64,000 nt of DNA from Lonicera japonica. Lineage: Eukaryota > Streptophyta > Magnoliopsida > Dipsacales > Caprifoliaceae. The notes under the pieces were generated by a model. That model was not told the origin of the DNA. It did not search any database and saw nothing but the letters and a program-made list of their open reading frames with translations. The stretch's first letter is position 1. Each line of letters begins with the position of its first letter. This document shows, in pieces, positions 47,055-59,690 of this stretch. The stretch covers positions 29,195,736 to 29,259,735 of the forward strand of contig CM038469.1 of NCBI GenBank assembly GCA_021464415.1, given 5' to 3'. A program made the translations under genes and the position numbers.

Positions 47055-47398
47055 AATTTAATTTTAATTCTTTATCCGTAAAAGCTTGTACTTTAAACAA
47101 AACTTTAGATCTTAAATTATTGGTATAAATGTTGTGTCCTTAAATAGATAGAGAAAGGAATATTTGTCCTTAAAACTAATTGCCCCTATTTTTATTTATT
47201 TAATTAAAGTGGATGTACTTATTAATCTAGTTGATTTTTTAATATTAAATCATTAATAAAATAATATTTATAAAATTAAATCAATAATATTTTTTGTTAG
47301 TCTATCCACATTCGTGTATTAATTTAGTAGGCAATGTGGATTAACTTATTAACGCGGATTAACTGCAAGATATTATGGATATAAATAAAATCACCCTT
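47054..47398 (-). repeat. 345-bp inverted repeat, right arm (a')
   Basis: Reverse complement of 45403-45747. It ends TAAATAAAATCACCCTT and directly follows X1. Confidence 0.85.
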
Positions 47399-47627
47399 AA
47401 ATTAATATAACTACAAAACTAATTGATTATTAAACTAATCTAAACTTCTAAAATCTTGCTATAAACTAATATCTATAAATTCAAATTCAAAATTTAAATT
47501 TAAACAATCAAATAACGTCTAACAACTTAATCAATTACTAAAATATAGAAAATCAAATAATTCAAAATTTAAATTTCAACAATAAAAAAAAATTAAAAAA
47601 CCTAAACAATTTGATTAGTAATTAACA
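47399..47627 (+). repeat. Direct repeat b2
   Basis: Second copy of b1, in the same orientation and immediately before X2. The order a-b-X-a'-b-X is therefore visible. Confidence 0.8.
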
Positions 47628-48081
47628 AGGGTGATTTTATTTCTATCAGCGAAATTTGTCACTCTATCCCTTTTTTTGGGTTTTACTAAGATAATTTATA
47701 TTGCCCGCTAAGTTTAACCACGTTGTTGGATAAACTTACAAAATCAATATTGGTATAATTTTTATAAAATAACGATTCTTTTTAATTCAATTGTAAATTA
47801 TCTACCAAATTTTTACTTCTATATATCCACCGTCATATAATATATCAAAAAGTAAATATAAATTGTATAATAAAATGATATTTCTAATATATATAATTTA
47901 AAAGTAAGGAAGTATATTCTAATTAGGAAACTAATTTTAAAAGTAAATATATTTAAAGGATTATTAATTGGTGGATATAGTTCTTAATTTTTATATGAAA
48001 GTTTTGAGAAGTTTATTTCAAGGTTAACATAAATCAAGGGTTGATAAACTGCAAAAATCAGCGGATAGAAATAAAATTACC
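47628..48081. mobile_element. MITE-like element X2, deletion derivative of X1
   Basis: It shares about 270 bp of the left end and about 190 bp of the right end of X1 (for example GCGAAATTTGTCACTCTATCC and GGATAGAAATAAAATTAC). The central part of X1 is missing. Confidence 0.6.
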
Positions 48082-48493
48082 AATTTATAAAATGAGGAAG
48101 TCATTTATTTTCTTTTTGAAAGAAACGATAGGAGTGGGTATATATATACACTGTTTTTTAAGAAAAATATAAAAGATTATACCCTACTATTCTAAGACTG
48201 GATATATACAAAAATTCCAAAAAATATTATAAGAAATTATACCCGGCCAATCTAATCTAGTGTTTCTACAAAAGCGGCCAAATTGATCGGAGGTTATACT
48301 ATGCATGGTGCAAACTTTTTTCTTCATCGCATTATTATATAGTAGTATATATAAATTAATAAGAAAACAACATTTTGGTTTTTCTATAAGGTGGTCTTAT
48401 TATTAGTGTGCTTTTATCATTTTAAATATTATGCACGGATGCTTAGAAAAAGGGTGTCAAATCTATTTTTTGAGGGTGCCTTTACCAACACCC

Positions 48494-50785
48494 ATTCATA
48501 TAGTAATTCTGAAATAGGTATTTCTTTAAGAATTATAATTGAGGTTATAATAGAAAGGATATTAGAAATTAGTCAACAATTTGGTGATCGAATATATAAT
48601 ATGAGTGCATTTCTAGTACGGACCGGTCCATATATACTGCACTTTTTAGCGACAGTTTTTCATTGCTAAAACATTGGGGAGATATTTTTAGTAACAAAAA
48701 ACTATCACAAAAAAGTCTAATCCATATCGACTGGTTCGCGCTTAAAATTTCCTCTGTATAATATATTGCAGTAACATAGACATCAATTATTATACTAGCA
48801 ATAAAGGTTACTGTACTAGAGAGTAATAGAGAATACAAAATATGTATTGTTTTATACATTGTTAATTGTTTGCGGAAATGTTTTTGATTGTATATATATA
48901 TTGTGATTCAACTATTGATCATTTGAGATGTTTATGCGTTTATGAATGGTATGTAAATGTGCGACGAACTGCTTGTAACAATGTGATGAACGAATTGTAC
49001 GTAGTAATGCAATAAATTCACTGTTATAGGTTGATGTTCAAAAAATTATTTGAGAAGGTATATGATAGAAATTGCACATTTGTAGCAATTGATATATCAG
49101 TTTTGCTACAAATAAACTTTGGATCAAATTCAAAATAACTTTTGAGGGAAACATTTTTTCGATTTTTGCCAAAAAAATAAGTGGTATAATTGAATATTAA
49201 GTTACTAATTTTTTTTATTGAAAAAATTAGTTAAGACGAGTATAATTGTCAATTTGCATTGACTGAAAACTTGCCGTTGCGAGGGAGAAAGAATGCAACC
49301 CTATGTTTATCGTTTCTACTAAGGTGATGATATACAAGCAATTAAGGAAAGAAGAAGAAGAAGATGCTTTTGTTTGAATAATTGTATATAATTAAGGAAA
49401 AATGATAACATGTGTTAACTATACTATAAATATAAATAACAATTTATATGGAGAATTTACGCCATATCAAATGTATATTTATACTTCTTCTTTTTATGCT
49501 ATAAATAGATCGCTACCACGTGCCCTTAATCCTTAAGGTAAACATTAATATTACCCAAGTAGAAAAAACATTGGTATATAAAATATGTGACGGTTACTAA
49601 AATTTGTCAACAGTTAAAATAATTTCAACTGTTTTGTTGTATGCCCTAATTCTTTCAATCAAATATGTTATATGTACTATTTGTGTTTTTAGCATTATTT
49701 ATTTAATTTATTTTGGTTGTTACAATAAATACAATTTATTTTAATTTTTCGAGTTCAATTCCAATTTTTTTGTAAGATAGGTCAATAAATTTTCAAAGCA
49801 AACAATATATAGCCACAAAAACAGAAACAAGTCTTTGTCTCATACATATTTTACTTTTTGGGTCGTACTTCAACTCCGTGTCAAAAAATTCGGATTCTAG
49901 CAAAAGTTATATATACATATAGTCTGCACATCCTCAAGATTACTTTGACAATATTCTTGATATTTTCTCTCGTCTTTTTTAAAACGTCTTAAATTAAGAA
50001 CTTTTTTTAAAAATAAAAATTAAGAGTCTTTTTTATTTCTGTGGGGATATAGTAAATATTACAAATCTCATAAAATAAATAAGTTAATTTTTTTTTTATC
50101 GTTGATTAATTTGAAATTGCAATCTAAAATTGGAGTAAACACCTGCCTTGGCCCAAGATGTAAAAGTGGATTGGTCCAATCCTTCCTGTGCAAAACAGGA
50201 CATGATCTGTCGTCCTGCATCGATGTAAATTCAAGCCCATTACAGTTAGGCGTGGTAACTTTAGAAACAGTACGGAAAAAAAAATAACATTAACACGAAA
50301 TTGATACAAGAATTTATGTTCATGTCAAAATTTCAAAACGAAATTATCGTCTCTTCTTGTCTCTAAATGAGAGAGAAAAAAAAAATTGTTTCTACTCATG
50401 TTAGAATGTGTCTACTAAGATAAAAAAAAATTATAAATATTTATGTCTAATCGTATTTACGCATAACGTATATGCATTAGCTAAAACTAACAAGAAATAT
50501 GCTTATTTTTCTTATCTTGTCGAGCAAAACCACAATCTAAAAATACGAATCGGTACCCTTAACCCGAGTTGTACAATAAATTAATTGGGTTAAATAAAGT
50601 ACTCAAGTGATAAGAATGAATAACTTCGATGCATTCATATGCCTATCTAAATAAGTATTAAGCGTTGAAAAAGTATCTGTCAGTTTTTTGTTCATCATAT
50701 ATATTTGCTTGTATTATTATCAAATTATAAGCATGGAGAGCGTACTACTATCAATCATATCCCGAGCATCATATATATTTACCAT
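48494..50785 (+). repeat. Repeat R1 copy B, right part
   Basis: It aligns with 22512-24870 (copy A) and 55865-58205 (copy C). It starts ATTCATATAGTAATTCTG and stops matching after CAATCATATCCCGAGCATCA near 50770. The conserved GGCCCAAGATGTA ... CAAAACAGGACATGATCTGT block is at about 50150-50240. No gene is recognised; the short frame at 50102-50287 recurs in other copies but has no domain. Confidence 0.75.
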
Positions 50786-51141
50786 TTTTCCTATTATCTC
50801 ACAATTCGTTAACTTACTCACACAACAAACTTGTTTACTCAAATGTTTTTCTCATTGCTTTTCAAGTTAATTACACGACACCACTTACCAACCTTAACTC
50901 TCACAAAATTTGCACAAAACTAAAGGGCCTACTGATTTTCTGTTCTTGTCTACAGACAGGATATATTTTGCCAAAAGAGAAGGTGTTTATAAAATCCCTC
51001 AAAATTGGGAAAGATAATTGAATTCCTCTTCTTAGAAGATTCAGATTTCAAACATTATTATTATTATTATTATGAGACAATCGGCACAATCAATGGTGAC
51101 AATCACCATAACATCAAGCCTAGAAAATCCATCTCCATCTC

Positions 51142-51175
<34 letters not shown>

Positions 51176-51635
51176 GGAGCAACAACCAAGAATAAAATCT
51201 ACTAACTATAATCAACCAAATGCAGGGCAAAGATTAAGAGTTCGAATCAAGGTTTCAAACTCCCCAAATTGCAAGCGCTATTTGAAATTACATGAAGACA
51301 AAGAGAGGAGAGGAGAGACCCATTTACAATTTCGCTCCTGATGCTGAGCTTGATGATGGAAGAATTGTTGTTTTAAAACCCGAGCTTGATGATGGAGGAA
51401 GAAGCCGTGGAGCTTGATGATGAGAATAAAGGTTTTACAGAGAGAGAAAGAAATGGTTTTAGGAATAAGCTAAGCTCGGCACTTTTAGAGAGCGATAGAG
51501 AGAAATGGTTTGATTGAGAAAAGAACTTAGCTGTCTCGTCTCAAAAACTGCGCCAAACTAAACAGAGAAAGTAACATTAAAAGTTGACTCGATTGTTGTG
51601 AATAGGGACTGTAAGAGAAATGGTATGTATATATA
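50786..51635. other. Intergenic sequence with CAA and TTA tracts
   Basis: It contains a (TTA)n tract at 51053-51072 and a (CAA)n tract at about 51141-51177. An 89-codon frame (51072-51341) would encode a Gln run but has no domain and may be spurious. GAGCTTGATGATG occurs three times between 51349 and 51424, and GAGAGAAATGGTTT-like text twice. No gene is supported. Bases 51627-51635 are the likely left target duplication of the next MITE. Confidence 0.45.
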
Positions 51636-52039
51636 CAGTCCGGATCTCATGCGGACTATTATTCACGGACCATTCGTACGGACTGGCCCGTTTGGCACGC
51701 TTTCTGATGGAATTTTTTGATGAAATTTTGTGGGAATGTTCTTCATCGTGGTTAGAACATCTCCACCAAATTTCATCAAAAAATTCAACCGGGAAGTAGG
51801 TTAACTACATGATTGAAAAAAACTGGTCCAGAAATAGATATATAAAATCCAATATTTTTCAATCATGTAGTTAACCTACTTTCCGGTTGAATTTTTTGAT
51901 GAAATTTGGTGGAGATGTTCTACACACGATGAAGAACATCTCCACAAAATTTCATCAAAAAATTCTATCGGGAAGCGTGCCAAACGGGCCAGTCCGTACG
52001 GACGGTCCGTGAATAGTAGTCCGCATGAGATCCGGACTG
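51636..52039. mobile_element. Foldback MITE, 404 bp
   Basis: The ends are CAGTCCGGATCTCATGCGGA and its reverse complement. The inverted similarity runs almost through the whole element to about 51820/51855, including ACTACATGATTGAAAAA and AGAACATCTCCAC. The 9 bases outside (GTATATATA on the left, ATATATATA on the right) agree at eight positions. A 9-bp duplication would suggest a Mutator-like origin, but the AT-repeat context weakens this. No coding capacity. Confidence 0.8.
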
Positions 52040-52440
52040 ATATATATATACGCATTCTTAATAACAAAAGTATCAAATTATATTATATTTACTTCTCAAA
52101 ACCAAAAAGACAAATACTATTTACATGTCAACGTACAAAAAGCATTAACATTGGAACCACCACCACAACAAAAACAATAAACAGCAAAAAGTTCAATAAT
52201 TTTTTTCTTTCTTAAAAATAGATCTGTGTTCAAAGAACATGGAAGGATTGGCAGGATGCGAACCCTATTATGTTGAGATATTTCCTTCTCATTTAAGCAC
52301 TATATAAACTAGTTAACAGGATCTCACAAAGTGCAATCAACTTTATTTCTTAACCAAAAAACCATGAACATGCATAATTAAATTTGAATTACATGGAAAC
52401 AGGTCAAAAACATGTAATTAAAGTGGTGCATAGGTAAAAT
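52040..52440. other. 3' flank of the cysteine-rich exon
   Basis: On the minus strand this lies downstream of the cysteine-rich exon. AATAAA on the minus strand at 52342-52347 is about 95 bp after its stop, a plausible polyadenylation signal. Otherwise AT-rich with no gene. Confidence 0.4.
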
Positions 52441-52658
52441 TTAGGGGTGTTTGGGAGTGGGAGGAGGCTTTCCAAAGCAAGGATATTTACACCAACAAGA
52501 ATTAAAATCATGCTTTTCTCCCACAGCTTTTGCTCCGATCTTGGACTTGCAATTCTTGTCACAATCTTTTGTCCAGTCATTTATTTTCCCCGTCAAGGAT
52601 ACTATGCATGTTTGTTCTTCAACTTCAAACCCCCTTGTCATCATCACCTCATTATTCT
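52441..52658 (-). CDS. Defensin-like (CS-alpha-beta) peptide, exon 2
   Basis: Read on the minus strand, an intron-end TTTAATTTACAG abuts an open exon of about 72 codons to the TAA at 52441-52443. The predicted mature part has six cysteines spaced C-x14-C-x3-C-x17-C-x1-C-x3-C. The C-x3-C plus C-x-C pair is the signature of the CS-alpha-beta fold of secreted plant defensin-like proteins. These usually have a signal peptide on exon 1 and a phase-1 intron; the phase here fits. It lacks two of the eight cysteines of classical plant defensins. The tail is Pro-rich. Exon 1 was not found; a hAT element lies 120 bp upstream, probably in the intron. It could be an intact gene with a distant exon 1, or a remnant. 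Role (defence or cell signalling) unknown. Confidence 0.55.
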
Positions 52659-52670
52659 CTGTAAATTAAA
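52659..52670 (-). promoter_or_regulatory. Probable splice acceptor
   Basis: The minus-strand text TTTAATTTACAG directly precedes the cysteine-rich exon. It has the pyrimidine-rich, AG-ending form of a plant 3' splice site and gives a phase-1 junction. Confidence 0.5.
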
Positions 52671-52777
52671 CATATAAAAACATATGATAGCATTATTAAC
52701 AAAATCCTAACATTATATAGTACATGCATGTATATAGGTGATATATAAATTCGTATACACCACTAGAATGTGGTACA

Positions 52778-53814
52778 CAGTGGCGGAGGCAGGATTTTGG
52801 TTCAGGTGAGGCCAAACTACAACACTAACAATCGACATTTGGAGTAAAACTCGAACCAACATTTCGAGAAGTGGAACCTACTCATATTTTACTAAAATAT
52901 TTCTTCATTTTGTTTCTGAAAAATAAAAAATGATATACTAAAATTAATTATATATTTTAAATTATTTTTATCAACTCAATATTCAACCTACTATAACCAA
53001 CAAACACATATATTAATCTAAATATTAATTTATCAACTCAATATTCAACCTATTATAAGTTATAACTAACAAACACATATATTAATCTAAATATTAATTT
53101 ATTAAATAACAATCTAATAAGAAAATTAACTTCAATAATCAACTTTAATAAAATTTAATAAGCAAATCAACATCAATAATCAAATTTAATATTCAAAATT
53201 GTAACACCAATAATCAAATATATACTAGAATAATCAACATCAATAAACAAATTCTTAATATTTAAAATTTTAAATCAATATGTATAAAATTATAGAAAAG
53301 AAATTTAACCTAAAATACCGGAGTAAATGAAGAATGAAAATGGAGAGAAGAGCTGGCTGCTTGAAAAAAAAAAACTGAACGGAAGCTCACAGAGAGATTA
53401 AATGAAAAAGGAGAGAAAGGGCCAAAGGGGAAAAGAAAACGGCTGCTAGTTTGCTACTGCTGTCTGCTGCTTGCTGCTTATTTCAAACCTTATAACTTAA
53501 CCTAATATAAAATACAAACTAAAACCTCCAACTTCTTAGGTTAATACCACATAACCCCCCGCGCATAACTTTTCAATCTCACAAAAAAAAAACCCCGCGC
53601 ACAGGACAACGCCCGCACTTTCCAATCCCACCCCTTATTACAACACCACACCTTCATTTTATGACATTAATCCCACAGAGCACTCTCCACCGTAATTACA
53701 CGTTGGCCCCTAGTATTTCCTTTCTCACACAAAACACCCTATACTCTGGAAAACTTTTTAAAAAGTCCAGGTGGGGCCATGGCCCCACCTGGCCCCTTCT
53801 TGCCTCCGCCCCTG
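52778..53814. mobile_element. hAT-type non-autonomous element, 1037 bp
   Basis: It starts CAGTGGCGGAGGCAGGA and ends with the inverse of CAGGGGCGGAGGCAAGA. It is flanked by an exact 8-bp duplication GTGGTACA (52770-52777 and 53815-53822). An 8-bp duplication with CAG-type TIRs is diagnostic of hAT elements. The interior has an AT-rich duplicated stretch (ATATTAATCTAAATATTAAT near 53010 and 53080) and no transposase frame. Confidence 0.93.
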
Positions 53815-53822
53815 GTGGTACA

Positions 53823-55001
53823 CTGGTCGTTAGCAACAAATTTTTATCACTAAAAATATGTATATATATAACAAAAAGATTACATATCGTTTGTATACGA
53901 ACCACACTTTTAGTAACAAAATTCGTCATTAAAATTGGCCAGTCTTTATACGGACAGTCCGTACCAAATCCAGTCCATATCTACATATATATGATTATAT
54001 TACAAAGGCAAAATCTAATTTCAAACTGTGTCATATTTTTATTTTTCTGATTTTGCCCTTGAGAAGTCAATGAGATTTAAACGCTTGCCACTAACAATGG
54101 TAATATAATTCTTAATGACTACACCATTCATTAATAAGCTGTGGAATGTTTTTATTTTTAAATTACTTACATTTGAATTGCACACGCGATGCAAGTGTGT
54201 ATACATATATTTATATCAAGGCAACTCTCTAAACAAAGTCATTAATTTTAACTATAAAAAAATAAAAATAAAATAACCCCTCCCCTTTCTAAAGGGGCAA
54301 ATGGTTAAATTTTTCAATAAAATTTCGCGAAGATGATTTAAAATTATGAGGAAGATCAACTCAAATTTCAAATTAATTTTTTGGATAAAATTTTATGGAG
54401 ATAATCTCTGGTTATATAGATTGATCACATGCATTAAATTTTATTTCATTTACACATCTAAATGCGCCGTTATTTTTTCCTCCTCAAAAAAGTGAACGGA
54501 CTCTTTATACCGGAGCTACAAATATATATATATATATAGAGAGAGAGACATGTACACACAGATCTAGAGTTTCTTATAAGGATGGTCCTTATTTTAAGAA
54601 AAATAGGGACCCTCCATTTCGATAGATAAATAAATATTTTTTTTATGAAACTCGTTACAGATGATCACTTTAATTAGTTTAATGAATAGATTATCTTCAC
54701 AAAATTCCACTAAAAATTTAAAACAGAAACGGCTGTAATAAAATAGTGATATATGTATAAATATATATGCTTATTTAATTTCATTCATTAAAATTTTATA
54801 TGATCATATTACAACTTATATATTTAGTTTTTTGATAAAATTTGTTAAAGATCATTTACTCATTATAGAGATCATCTAAACCAAGTTTCACAAAAAAAAA
54901 ATTATCCGTTTACTATTTAAAATAGACAATTCTTATTTTAAGAAAATTAAGAATGATCCTTATAGGAAGCTATCTCTATATAATACAAACATACACAAGC
55001 C
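53823..55001. other. Intergenic AT-rich sequence, no gene recognised
   Basis: No supported gene. (TA)n and GA tracts lie at about 54521-54548. TACGGACAGTCCGTA near 53955 is a short palindrome related to the ends of the 404-bp MITE. I searched the minus strand by eye for a signal-peptide exon for the cysteine-rich gene and saw none that was convincing. Confidence 0.45.
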
Positions 55002-58000
55002 CACAAGTATATATAACTTTTTTTAAGCAATATCCAATGAAAACATTATATAGAATGTGGAAAAAGCAAAGATTAATTTACCAGAAAAAATCAAGAGAGC
55101 AACAAGTGGGGAGGCACAGACAGAGAACTTCATCAGTATGCTTTAGGTCCCTTCTCTTGTGTTAATTAGGGTAAAGGGTTAAGATGATCTTTATGTATAT
55201 ATATAGCTCTAAAAAATTATTATTGCGTCCATTCCAATATTTGAAGGGTAAGAAAATCCATTTTATTTGACTTCCCTAATATACTACAATATATTGAATA
55301 TATTAATATATTGTGTTACTCGTTTTTCTTCAATTTATCCATATTTTAAGCTACCCAACTTTCAAAAGTTAATTATTTCGAGTAATTTTTAACATAGTTT
55401 TTGCATTAACCCAACTTGGAAAGTAATTTATTTTCCAAGTATGGAAATTGGCCGTAATTTTAAATGCGAATATTTTAAATTAACCAATGTTCGAAAGTAA
55501 GTTTTTAAAATATTGAAGAGTTTTTTACACTTTACTCCCATGAAATTTGACGGAAACTTCATACTGGTCCATGAAGTTGCAATATTTATTTTACTCCAAA
55601 ATTCAACTTACATGCCATTTGTTTCTTGGAAGGAATATAACACAACTTACTTTGATTTTCCGGCCATATTAGCTAAACGTGACATTTTCCATACAAGAAA
55701 TAAACAACATGATGAATTTTGGACTGAAGTGACAATGGAATTAAAACTTTCCTGATGAAATTGATAAAAATAAAATTAAATGGATCAAAATGAAAATTGG
55801 TTAAAACTTCATGGCAATAAAAGTATAAAATAACTGAATATCGAAAGTAGGCTCGGAAGATATCATTCATATAGTAATTCTAAAAAAGGTATTTCTTTAA
55901 GAATTATAATTTAGGTTATAATAGAAAGAATATTATAAATTAGTCAACAATTTGGTGATCGAACATATAATATGAGTGCATTTTTGGTACGGACTGGACC
56001 ATATATATATACTAGACTTTTTAGCGAGAGTTTTTCATCGCTAAAATATTAAGGAGATATTTTTAGTAACAAAAAATTGTCATAAAATGTCTAATTCATA
56101 CTGACTTAAAATTTCCTCTATATAATATATTGGAGTAACATAGACATCAATTATTATACTAGAGATAAAGGTTACTGTAATAGAGAGTGATAGAGAATAC
56201 AAAATATGTATTATTTTACACATTGTTAATTGTTTGCGGAAATGTTTTTGATTGTATAGATATTGTGATTGGACTATTTATCATTTGAGATGTTTATGTG
56301 TTTACGAATGGTGTGTAAATGTGCGACAAACTGCTTGTAACAATGTGATGACCAAATTGTAGTAATGCAATAAATTCACTGTTACAGGTTGATGTTCAAA
56401 AAATTATTTGAGAAGGTATATGATAGAAATTGCACATTTGTAGCAATTGATATATCAGTTTTGCTACAAATAAACTTTGGATCAAATTCAAAATAACTTT
56501 TATGAGAGAAACATTTTTTCAATTTTTGCCAAAAATTAAAGTAAGTTGTATAATTGAATATTAAGTCAGGATTTTTTTTATATTAAAGAAATTACTTAAG
56601 ATGAGCATAATTATCAATTTGCATTGACTGAAAACTTGCCTTTGCAAGGGGGAAAGAATGCAACCCTGTGTTTATCTTCTACCAAGGTGATGATATACAA
56701 GCAATTAAGGAAAAAAGAAGAAGAAGAAGATGTTTTTATTTGAATAATTGTATATAGTTAAGGAAAAATGATAACATATGTTATAAGAACATGTGTTTGT
56801 TATACTATGAATATAAATAACAATTTATATGTGAGAATTTATACCCTATCAAATGTATATTTATGATTCTTCTTCTTTTTTTTGTTATAAATAGATCGTT
56901 AGCACGTGCCCTTAATCTTTAAGGTACATGTTAACATTACCCAAGTACAAAAAACATTAGTATATAAAATATGTGTCAGTTACTAAAATTTGTCAACAGT
57001 TAAAACAATTTCAACTGTTTTGTTGTATGCCCTAATTCTTTCAATCATCTATGTTATATGTACTATTTGGGTTTTTAGCGTTACTTATTTAATTTATTTT
57101 GGTTGTTACAATAAATGCAATTCTTTTTTAATTTTTCGAGTTCAATTCCAATTTTTTTGTAAGATAGGCCAATAAATTTTCAAAACATTAGACAAAGCCA
57201 ATCTTGTGATGTATGTAGCCACAAAAACAAAAACAAGTCTTTTTCTCATACATATTTTACTTTTTGGGTCGTACTTTAACTCCGAGTCAAAAAATTCGGA
57301 TTCTAGCAAAAGTTATATATACATATAGTCTGCACATCCTCAAGATTACTTTGACAATATTCTTGATATTTTCTCTCGTCTTTTTTAAAACGTCTTAAAT
57401 TAAGAACTTTTTTTAAAAATAAATGAAAATAAAAATTAAGAGTCTTTTTTATTTCTTTGGGGATATAGTAAATATTACAAATCTCATAAAATAAATAAGT
57501 TAAATTTTTTTTTATCGTTGATTAATTTGAAATTGCAATCTAAAATTGGAGTAAACACCTGCCTTGGCCCAAGATGTAGAAGTGGATTGGTCCAATCCTT
57601 CCTGTGCAAAACAGGACATGATCTGTCGTCCTGCATCGATGTAAATTCAAGCCCATTACAGTCTGGCGTGGTAACTTTAGAAACAATACGGGAAATAAAA
57701 TAAAAAATAACATTAACATGAAATTGATATAAGAATTTATGTTCGTATCAAAATTTCAAAACGAAGTTAGAGTTATTTGGTGTCAATCGTCTCTTCTTGT
57801 CTCTAAATGTGAGAAAAAAAATATTTTTACTCATGTTAGGATGTATCAACTAAAAAAATAAATTTATAACTATTTATGTTTGATCGTGTTTACGCATACC
57901 GTATATGCATTAGCTAAAATTAACAAGAAATGACCTTATTTTTCTTGTCTTGTCTAGCAAAACCGTGATCTAAAAATAAAAACTAAAAATACAAATCGGC

Positions 58001-58221
58001 ACCCTTAGGTATATGAGCCCCAGAGTTGTACAATAAATTAATTGGGTTAAATAAAGTGCTCAAGTGATAAGAATGAATAACTTCGATCCATTCATCTGCC
58101 TATCTAAATAAGTATTAAGTGCTGAAAAGGTATTTGTCAGTTTTTTGTTCATCATATATATTTGCTTGCTTGTATTACTATCAAATTATAAGCATGGAGT
58201 GCGTACTCCTATCAATTATAT
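55002..58221 (+). repeat. Repeat R1 copy C, main part
   Basis: The most continuous R1 copy. It aligns with copy A 21650-24867 with an almost constant offset of about 33,350. It lacks the LINE and the large TIR element found in A and B, so it shows the unoccupied state. Conserved short frames (55513-55755 and 57518-57703) have no known domain. Confidence 0.8.
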
Positions 58222-58590
58222 CTAGAGGTGAATTTAGGAATTTTTTTTAAGGTGGGCTAATAATAATAGATAAAAAATTATAAAAAAAATATCAAAAGTA
58301 TAACTATATAATGGAAAAAATAAAATTAATAGCATAATGTCAATATTTGAATTCATACATAATGAAAAATATTTAACAAAGTTGAGCTCAGCGAGTTTTT
58401 AATTATTTGAATTCATCAATTATAGACTATAGCTAATATATATTTGAACTCGACTAAGGGGTTGACTAAAACTTAGCAAAGGGGTGGGCTAAAACTTAGT
58501 AAGGCGGTGAGCTTAAACTATTTTTTTTTACAAGTGCTAGTAGGTTTTTCAAAATTCTCCTCTGTGCTGAAGTTCGCTCTGTCCCTCTAG
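58222..58590. mobile_element. Insertion in R1 copy C, probable hAT-like
   Basis: Copy A runs straight through this place (24867-24885). The 369-bp block starts CTAGAGGTGAATTTAGG and ends, inverted, CTAGAGGGACAGAGCG, so it has short inverted ends. It contains AAGGTGGGCTAA and AGGGGTGGGCTAA repeats. No target duplication was resolved and there is no coding capacity. Confidence 0.6.
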
Positions 58591-59690
58591 GAGGATATTA
58601 ATGGAATGAATTTAAAAACATGAAAAAAATATCATACTAATGGAATGAAATATAACTACATGAACATGATGAATTACCACTTTATTTCTTACCCAAGTTA
58701 TTAATATATTATTTACTAGTCTATATGTTTTTTTTTCTTTTTCTTTTATAAATGTCCTAATTATCAAATTATTTAAATTATAAGATATTGGAGTAAGCTA
58801 ATACTAATTATTGGCTTGAAAGGTACTCTAAAAACTATCTACAACTCTCATAAAATGGATACATATCAATGATATATGAATGTAGATGGATTGTAGGTAG
58901 AGTTATTTTTGTTTAATGCTATACAATGTGATTCTGGATGGCATTATATTATCAAAATAATTATCTATATTGATAGAATAATGTACAACTTATATACTGC
59001 CAAAGTAATGTAAATTTTAAAAGCATGTAGGTGTAACTTCTCAAAACAATATTGTTAATTAGAATATTGTCCATATTTATATAGTTAACTTTTATATTGG
59101 TGTCCATATTTACTTATCTCATATCCCTTTTTATGCATAGAGATTAGGGTATATATTTTGAGAACAATACAAAGGAAAGAAAACATACCCTAATCTTTAT
59201 GAATAAACCAACAGATATGAGATTAGAAAATATAGACACCAATATAAAAGAATATTCTAACAAATATAATGCGTTGTCAGAGAAAAAGGATTTCTAATAA
59301 TCCCACTTAATAGTTAAACTACACCAATTAATTTAATTTTTGAACTTTAATTTGTGTTCAAATTTTTGAATAATTTTATATTTATAGAAGTGAACCAAAA
59401 GGTGCCAATAATTATTTAATGTTTGGGTGCTTGGAAAATTACCCTAACATTTCAATATACACAAATATTTTTAAAAACATTTTTTTTTGTTGAAAGAAAA
59501 TAAAGAAAAATCATTGTTTGCAACTTCAACATAGGACAAGAAAATAACTCTTGTCATGCAAACATTCTTCTTTACGGTGCGCGTGCTGTCATGTCTATGT
59601 TTGTGATTTTGCTATTGGCTTTAGTTGTACATTATATTGGAGTTGAATATTTAAAGAAAAATTAGTGTACGATGATATAATATAAATGAA
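58591..59690 (+). repeat. Repeat R1 copy C, right part
   Basis: It aligns with copy A 24885-25387 and then 32113-32760. GTGTAACTTCTCAAAACAAT at 59031 is the intact pre-insertion site of the LINE found in copy A. A variant of the hairpin MITE occupies about 59058-59265. Confidence 0.8.

Larger units (their letters stand above)
44822..48493. mobile_element. 3.7-kb TIR element with nested repeats
   Basis: The block between the two parts of R1 copy B starts GGGTGTCAGTAAAAGCACCC (44822-44841) and ends with its inverted relative, 17 of 20 positions matching (48474-48493). A further inverted match extends about 25 bp inwards. Compared with copies A and C, 35 bp of R1 next to the insertion are missing, and I could not identify a target duplication. 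There is no transposase frame. The interior is a mosaic of inverted and direct repeats, listed separately. Confidence 0.6.

Noticed and set aside
51072..51341. 89-codon frame with a Gln run
   Set aside because: The run comes from a CAA microsatellite. The rest has no domain, and alternative frames are equally open.
53696..53929. Candidate exon 1 (signal peptide) for the cysteine-rich gene on the minus strand
   Set aside because: It has a hydrophobic stretch but lies across the hAT boundary and its duplicated site, and shows no clear donor site in the right phase.
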